From Acidobacteriota bacterium (GTDB lineage: Bacteria > Acidobacteriota > Blastocatellia > RBC074), in the NCBI GenBank assembly GCA_016710075.1, contig JADJLO010000027.1:1-22923 (forward strand): a DNA stretch of 22,923 bases, read 5' to 3'. The notes beneath the pieces were generated by a model that ran no database searches, had not been told where the DNA came from, and saw only the letters and a program-made list of their open reading frames with translations. A program made the position numbers and the translations under genes. Of the stretch, positions 18,872 through 22,923 are shown piece by piece. Each line of letters opens with the position of its first letter. The stretch's first letter is position 1.

Positions 18872-18906
18872 GGACACGCAATGAGACAGATCCATTGAGG
18901 CCTCAA

Positions 18907-19627
18907 GTGAACCTTAAATGCGAAGCCATGAAGAGCCCCATTGACATTGCTTTCGACTTTCGATCAGACACGCCGCCGGGTAAAGATCCGGACGCGTTCA
19001 GTCCTACGCTCCGCAGATACCACAAGCATCTTTGGAGTAAACCTTTGCCGAGTGGTGTGGTTTTCAATCTTAATGACAGCGGTCCCGGTTACCTACATCA
19101 CCACTCTGAAGTTGGCGAGTTCTTTCTATCCAGCGATGCAGTGATTCCAACGTTTTCGAGAGAGCGACGTATCTCTAACATCACAAATCAGATCTCGCAG
19201 GAGGAACTGGAGACGTTCAAGAGCCTGAGTTATACAATCGGCGGTATGATGTTGTTCCCGGGAACCGAGTGGAAACAAGATTACAATAAATGGTGCTCGC
19301 GGATTCCACCCTCGGGTTAAAGACCGATTCGATCTCACCGTAGAGTGCATCCGGCGGCACTATAGCGGCGAGCACAGTCCGCTGAGTGACACCCTGGCGC
19401 GCTATGCAGACTTCTTTGCGCTATTCGAAGGCTTCCAGGGATACGTGGAGTACTTTCTGCTGCAGGATTTGGTTAGTGATGATTGCTCCGCCGTGAGGTT
19501 CTTCGCCGCGTTCGAAGACTTTAGTATCTCACCGCTACCTGGAAGCGTTAATGCATACCGAGCGTATCGGCAGCTCGCGATGGGCTTTATCGAGGCTCGT
19601 AACTGTCGAATCTTCCAGTCCTGCTGA
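18907..19627 (+). CDS. Cassette 11: DUF6994-like protein (one frameshift)
   Basis: GTG 18907 has GAGG at 18897-18900 upstream; ATG 18928 is the alternative start and gives MKSPIDIAFDFRSDTPPGKD, the family's usual opening. The open frame extends further up through attC site 11, but that is incidental. The sequence continues SPTLRRYHKHLWSKPLPSGV and YTIGGMMLFPG. A slip near 19272 restores TINGARGFHPRVKDRFDLTV, then ECIRRHYSGEHSPLSDTLAR and GYVEYFLLQDLVSDDCSAVR, ending TGA 19625-19627. The corrected length is about 240 residues. I recall this as DUF6994, a family of unknown function; proteins of this kind look cytoplasmic. Confidence 0.75.
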
Positions 19628-19719
19628 CTTTGGGCTAAATTCGACCGGAAAGAGCTGGGATTTATAGAATGCGAGCACTGCGATTCCGAAGCAGAAAAAG
19701 GAGCTTGTGTTCAATCTTC

Positions 19720-19808
19720 GCCTAGCTCCACGTTCTACCGGAGGCGACGCCGTCTTTCAGGTAAAACGTTTGTGGACGGCGGTGCCCCGGTCAACTCGTT
19801 CGTTAGAC
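19720..19808 (+). other. attC site 12
   Basis: Left box GCCTAGC (AAC core altered to AGC) and right box GTTAGAC, with arms CTACCGGAGGCGACGCCGTC and GGACGGCGGTGCCCCGGTC. It belongs to the second attC family. Confidence 0.85.
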
Positions 19809-19831
19809 AGCTGCAATCGTATGGGGAGCAT

Positions 19832-20050
19832 ATGCCATCAGAAGATTTGCGAATCCCGACTTTCGGCCTGGAGAATGCGGCTGTCGTTAATAAGCCTCGT
19901 CCGGCGGCATATGCAGTAATAATTGATAACCAAGGAAGAATCGCTGCGGTCAAAAGGAAAAGTCACTATTTTCTTCCAGGCGGCGGCTCGCTTGCGGAGG
20001 AGACACCTGAACAAACGGCAATGCGCGAGGTCAGAGAATCAAGTGCCTAA
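19832..20050 (+). CDS. Cassette 12: Nudix hydrolase, truncated within the Nudix box
   Basis: ATG 19832 follows GGGGAGC. The protein starts MPSEDLRIPTFGLENAAVVN, then RPAAYAVIIDNQGRIAAVKR, an ordinary Nudix N-terminal half, and reaches the Nudix box GGSLAEETPEQTAMREVRE. The family consensus continues with E-x-x-G, but here it reads SSA and stops at TAA 20048-20050, supplied by the left box of a broken attC. The product is 72 residues, about half the normal length. The last catalytic Glu of the box is lost, so activity is unlikely. The array ends here. Confidence 0.8.
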   Translation: MPSEDLRIPTFGLENAAVVNKPRPAAYAVIIDNQGRIAAVKRKSHYFLPGGGSLAEETPEQTAMREVRESSA

Positions 20051-20062
20051 CTCCGCGTTCGA
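20045..20062 (+). other. Broken attC half-site, right end of the array
   Basis: GCCTAACTCCGCGTTCGA is identical to the first 18 bases of attC site 10, after which the sequence diverges. No good right box follows. A degenerate partner (ATTGAG/CTCAAT arms with GTTTAGC near 20120) is possible but weak. Confidence 0.65.
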
Positions 20063-20404
20063 ATTGAGGACCGGTTGGCTGCTGGAAGTGGCCTCTTTCT
20101 CAATACTATCGTGCATTTTAGTTTAGCCCCCATTTGCTTGTAGACGGAGTTATTTAAGAGCTAACATGAGTTGTCGCACTGAGTGGTGAGGAAGTGGCCG
20201 ATCAGTGGGCGGCGTGACTAAGGGTCAGTCGCATTATCAAGCCCTGCAATCATAAGTTTCCGCATTTGAAAAATTATTCCTGCCCACAGTAATTTTGGGA
20301 CTCAGACATCATTCCGGTTATGCTTATTCGCAGTCAAGAAGCAATGAAGGCTTTCATAAAGCCGGGTATCCGGGAGTTCAAACAGAGAGCAAAGGGGAGC
20401 AACG
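20063..20404. other. Non-coding gap between the array and the downstream operon
   Basis: No gene is recognised in these 342 bases. A weak promoter-like pair, TTGAAA (20266-20271) and TAATTT (20290-20295) spaced by 18, lies about 110 bases before the next start. AAGGGGAGC just before 20405 is a good ribosome binding site. Confidence 0.45.
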
Positions 20405-21974
20405 ATGGGAAAAGGCAAAACAAATCCAATCAAAGGCAAGTCGGGTGCTCAAGCTGTGAAGTCACCAGGGAAAGAATTGGCAGCTTATAATATCTTCGAA
20501 GATTATTCTATCCTCGACGAGCCGGACTCACCCGGGTCGGGCCGCCGATAACTCGTCCTCTGAAGGTATATACATTTGATCCCAGCCAGGGGAGAAACAT
20601 CGGCAATCGATTGACGCTGGATGTGAAATACGAAAAGCTGTTACCAGGCCCGATTGGCGAGCGGATCGCAGTGATCGACTACGATGGAGCCAACAAAGTT
20701 TATTACAAACCAGTTGATCTCGATGACCCCGGTTTGCTTATTCGCAGTGGACTTGATCCATCAGAATCCGATCCCTGGTTCCACCAGCAGATGGTCTATG
20801 CCGTGGCCAGCGAGACAATTCAGCGCTTCGAAACGGTGCTTGGGCGGCATATCCATTGGCGACTTGATGAGCGGTTGCCCGAGCTATATCAATATGAACT
20901 TCAGCCGGGAAGCGGTGCGACTACCGATAAGAACATATTGCTCCAATCGCAACGCCGTTGAGAATCCCCTGATTGGCCTGGCACAGCAGTTTGGCGAGGC
21001 GCGCGGTCCACGGCAGAGCTTTACGCTCGGCATTGAGCGATCCGCCCAATCCAAATCCTGATGAAGGAACCTTAATCTGGAGCCGCACGAGCGCGGCGGC
21101 ATTCTGGTTTCGGCAGTATTTGATGCCTATTTCACCGTCTATCTCCGCCGGACTGCTCCTTGTTCCGAGTATTTAAACCAGGAAACGGAAATATCAATAC
21201 TACCGAACTTCCAAGTTCGCTGGCCAACCTGCTCGCCGAGGAGGCCTCTCGCTTTGGCCCTAACACCTTTTCAAGATCTGTGTTCGTGCCATCGATTACT
21301 GCCCGCCTGTGGATATCACCTTTGGTGAGGCCTGCGTGCAGTCATAACTGCTGATCGGGATCTTCATCCTGATGATGAAATGGGCATGCGTAATGCGTTC
21401 ATGCAGGCATTCAGGGTTCGTGGCATTGTCCCGAAGATGCGCAATATTTTTCGGAAGAATCATCAGCTGGCCAAAAGTTCTCTGCGCCGGTAGACGGGCT
21501 TATTTTCGGCGATCCTAACGGTCTTACAAATGATGAAAAAGGCAAGAATGCCGAAAAACTACGGGCTTATGCGGAGGCAAACGCTGGGAGGCTGGGTTTT
21601 AGGCTGGACCCTTACACCTCTATCCCCTCATTCCATCCGGCTTTCAGGCTTGCCTCCGATGGCAGCCTGCGAATAGATATGGTTGTGGAGATGGCCCAGA
21701 AGTATGATGTGCCGTTCGATCCGAACAGGCCAGAACTCGCCACATCCCAAATGCGTGGTGGTGTTACGCTTCTGATCTCGAAGCCTCCACTCTGTGAAAG
21801 GCGAAGATGGTCCGGGAGAGATCCAGTACATCATACGCAAACGGCTCGAGGGTGAGCACGGTAAAAAACGTGAAGAACGTCAGCGACGCTTCGGCATTGG
21901 GCAGAGGATTGAGCGAGGGCAATGACCCAAAGCGTTTCCAGCTTGATTTCAACATGCTTTATGGGGGGATCTGA
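20405..21974 (+). pseudogene. Large gluzincin-metallopeptidase-like protein, central part apparently missing, heavily frameshifted
   Basis: ATG 20405 follows AGGGGAGC. The start MGKGKTNPIKGKSGAQAVKS is basic; a slip near 20540 restores VYTFDPSQGRNIGNRLTLDV. The clean run 20611-20880 reads IAVIDYDGANKVYYKPVDLD and DPSESDPWFHQQMVYAVASE, then TIQRFETVLGRHIHWRLDE. In homologues I recall, this is followed by about 200 residues containing a HExxH zinc motif (an HETTHA-type sequence). Here it jumps directly to LYQYELQPGSGATTDKN, normally downstream of that region. Later frames give NPLIGLAQQFGEARG, VFDAYFTVY and FHPAFRLASDGSLRIDMVVE, ending FQLDFNMLYGGI and TGA 21972-21974. The product would lack catalytic residues. 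Family naming rests on memory. Confidence 0.55.
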
Positions 21975-21977
21975 TAT

Positions 21978-22923
21978 ATGACAGCCAGGAGTTCCAAAGC
22001 AAAAGCGACCGTCAAAGCCGTTCGACCCACCGGGGAAAGCGGTAACCAAAAAAGGCAAAGTTGGCTCATCCTGCCAACCCGTCCGGCTCCAAAGGAAAAG
22101 GAAAAAAGCCACCCGTCAAACCGCGCCGGTCGTTGACGCAGTTCGGCCGGCGGCTTTAAAGTGCGGATGTATCGTGTCGGATTTGGCGACTTCTTTCAGG
22201 GTAACCGTCCCGACCACTTCGGGCAATCAATACATTCTGATATGGATTGCGGTGTTTTCAAGGAACAACGAGGGGGGATATCGGCTCGATCGAAGAAGCC
22301 GTCGAGGATCTCTTCGAGACGACGAAAGGCCAGCTCGCGCTTGTCATCATATTCACCGCCACGCTGATCATATCGCCAGGCTTCAGCCGTGCCAAAAGCG
22401 CTTCAAGGATTTTAAAGCCTCTATGGTGTGGATGCCATACTGAGCAGTTCAATGATGACCAGGATTCTGTCCAGTAATTTTAATCTGCTGGCGCTGCAAC
22501 TTGCCATGCGGTTCCGGGGCCGTAATGATGAAGCGGCCAACCAGGCGATCGATCAGCTTTCGAACGCCACAGGTATTGACTTCAGCGTCGCCGCAAAGGG
22601 GAACCAAGGGTGGAGGCAACGCCGCCGCTCTTGATCTACTGAAAAACCATCTGGGCCAGAATGGTAACAATGTCAGATATTATGCCGGCGACAAACCAGA
22701 TACCGCCTGAGCTCGAGGCCTTTCAGCAGATATCCTCGGCCGCCGCCGAAGGATGCGAAAGAGGCCACGTGGCGCTGACCGACTTCAAAAGGCATTGGTC
22801 AATATCTTGACACCACCAGCACCTGATACCCGCGAAAAATCAATTCAGCTCTTTTCCAAGCATTGGATTACCGATACTCCACTTTCTTTGGGATGAGTTG
22901 CATTAGGCGACGATCGATTACAA
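21978..22923 (+). pseudogene. Metallo-beta-lactamase-fold hydrolase, runs off the window (several frameshifts)
   Basis: ATG 21978, three bases after the previous stop, starts MTARSSKAKATVKAVRPTG, a lysine-rich tail. Corrected frames then read CGMYRVGFGDFF, TVPTTSGNQYILI and RGDIGSIEEAVEDLFETTKG, followed by the zinc motif HRHADH (22354-22371) and CQKRFKDFKASMVWMPY. Downstream come RGRNDEAANQAIDQLSNATG and AALDLLKNHLGQNGNNVRYY. The layout is that of a ComEC-like or RNase-J-unlike stand-alone MBL-fold hydrolase, probably cytoplasmic. At least six one-base slips occur, and the end of the gene lies beyond position 22923. Tight spacing suggests an operon with the metallopeptidase-like gene. Confidence 0.65.

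Noticed and set aside
18724..18906. Upstream extension of the DUF6994-like ORF
   Set aside because: It overlaps the end of the Mrr gene and runs through attC site 11; the family-like sequence begins only at about 18928.

Overview
This is bacterial DNA of moderate GC content from an unidentified, probably environmental organism. An Acidobacteriota-type host is only a guess, based on how the cassette proteins and attC sites look. Many genes are interrupted by single-base frameshifts. These are dense at both ends (about 1-5.7 kb and 20.4-22.9 kb) and sparse in between. Unpolished sequence explains this pattern more simply than wholesale gene decay, but decay cannot be excluded, so reconstructions across frameshifts are marked as such.

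Region 1 (1-8068) is one respiratory operon on the + strand. It holds the tail of a membrane protein, a multihaem c-type cytochrome (about seven CxxCH-like sites), a Tat-exported molybdopterin catalytic subunit, a four-cluster Fe-S subunit, a lipoprotein-like haem b (ethylbenzene-dehydrogenase-type) subunit and a TorD/NarJ-type chaperone. Together they would form a type II DMSO-reductase-family complex of the Nxr/Ebd/Ser/Clr kind. The substrate cannot be read from the sequence.

Region 2 (8127-11054) encodes a secreted protein of unknown function, then a coupled pair: a TPR protein fused to a TlpA/ResA-like thioredoxin domain, and a DsbD alpha-like domain protein overlapping it by ATGA. Both look like exported thiol-redox factors.

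Region 3 (about 11086-20062) is an integron gene-cassette array with 12 recognisable attC sites plus a broken half-site, all in one orientation, with genes mostly on the + strand. No integrase is present. Cargo in order: unknown protein; a cassette with no clear gene; a 45-residue membrane peptide; a DUF433/DUF5615 toxin-antitoxin pair; a cupin; an antitoxin with a truncated MazF-like toxin; a 'YRxxIELxLK' protein; an HNH endonuclease; a phospholipase-D-like protein; an Mrr-type restriction enzyme; a DUF6994-like protein; and a Nudix protein cut off inside its Nudix box. Nucleases and toxin-antitoxin genes dominate. A ~265 bp segment including an attC site is duplicated at 11086-11353 and 14885-15147.

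Region 4 (20405-22923) has two adjacent, heavily frameshifted genes: a large protein resembling gluzincin metallopeptidase-like proteins that appears to lack its catalytic middle, and a metallo-beta-lactamase-fold hydrolase that runs off the window.
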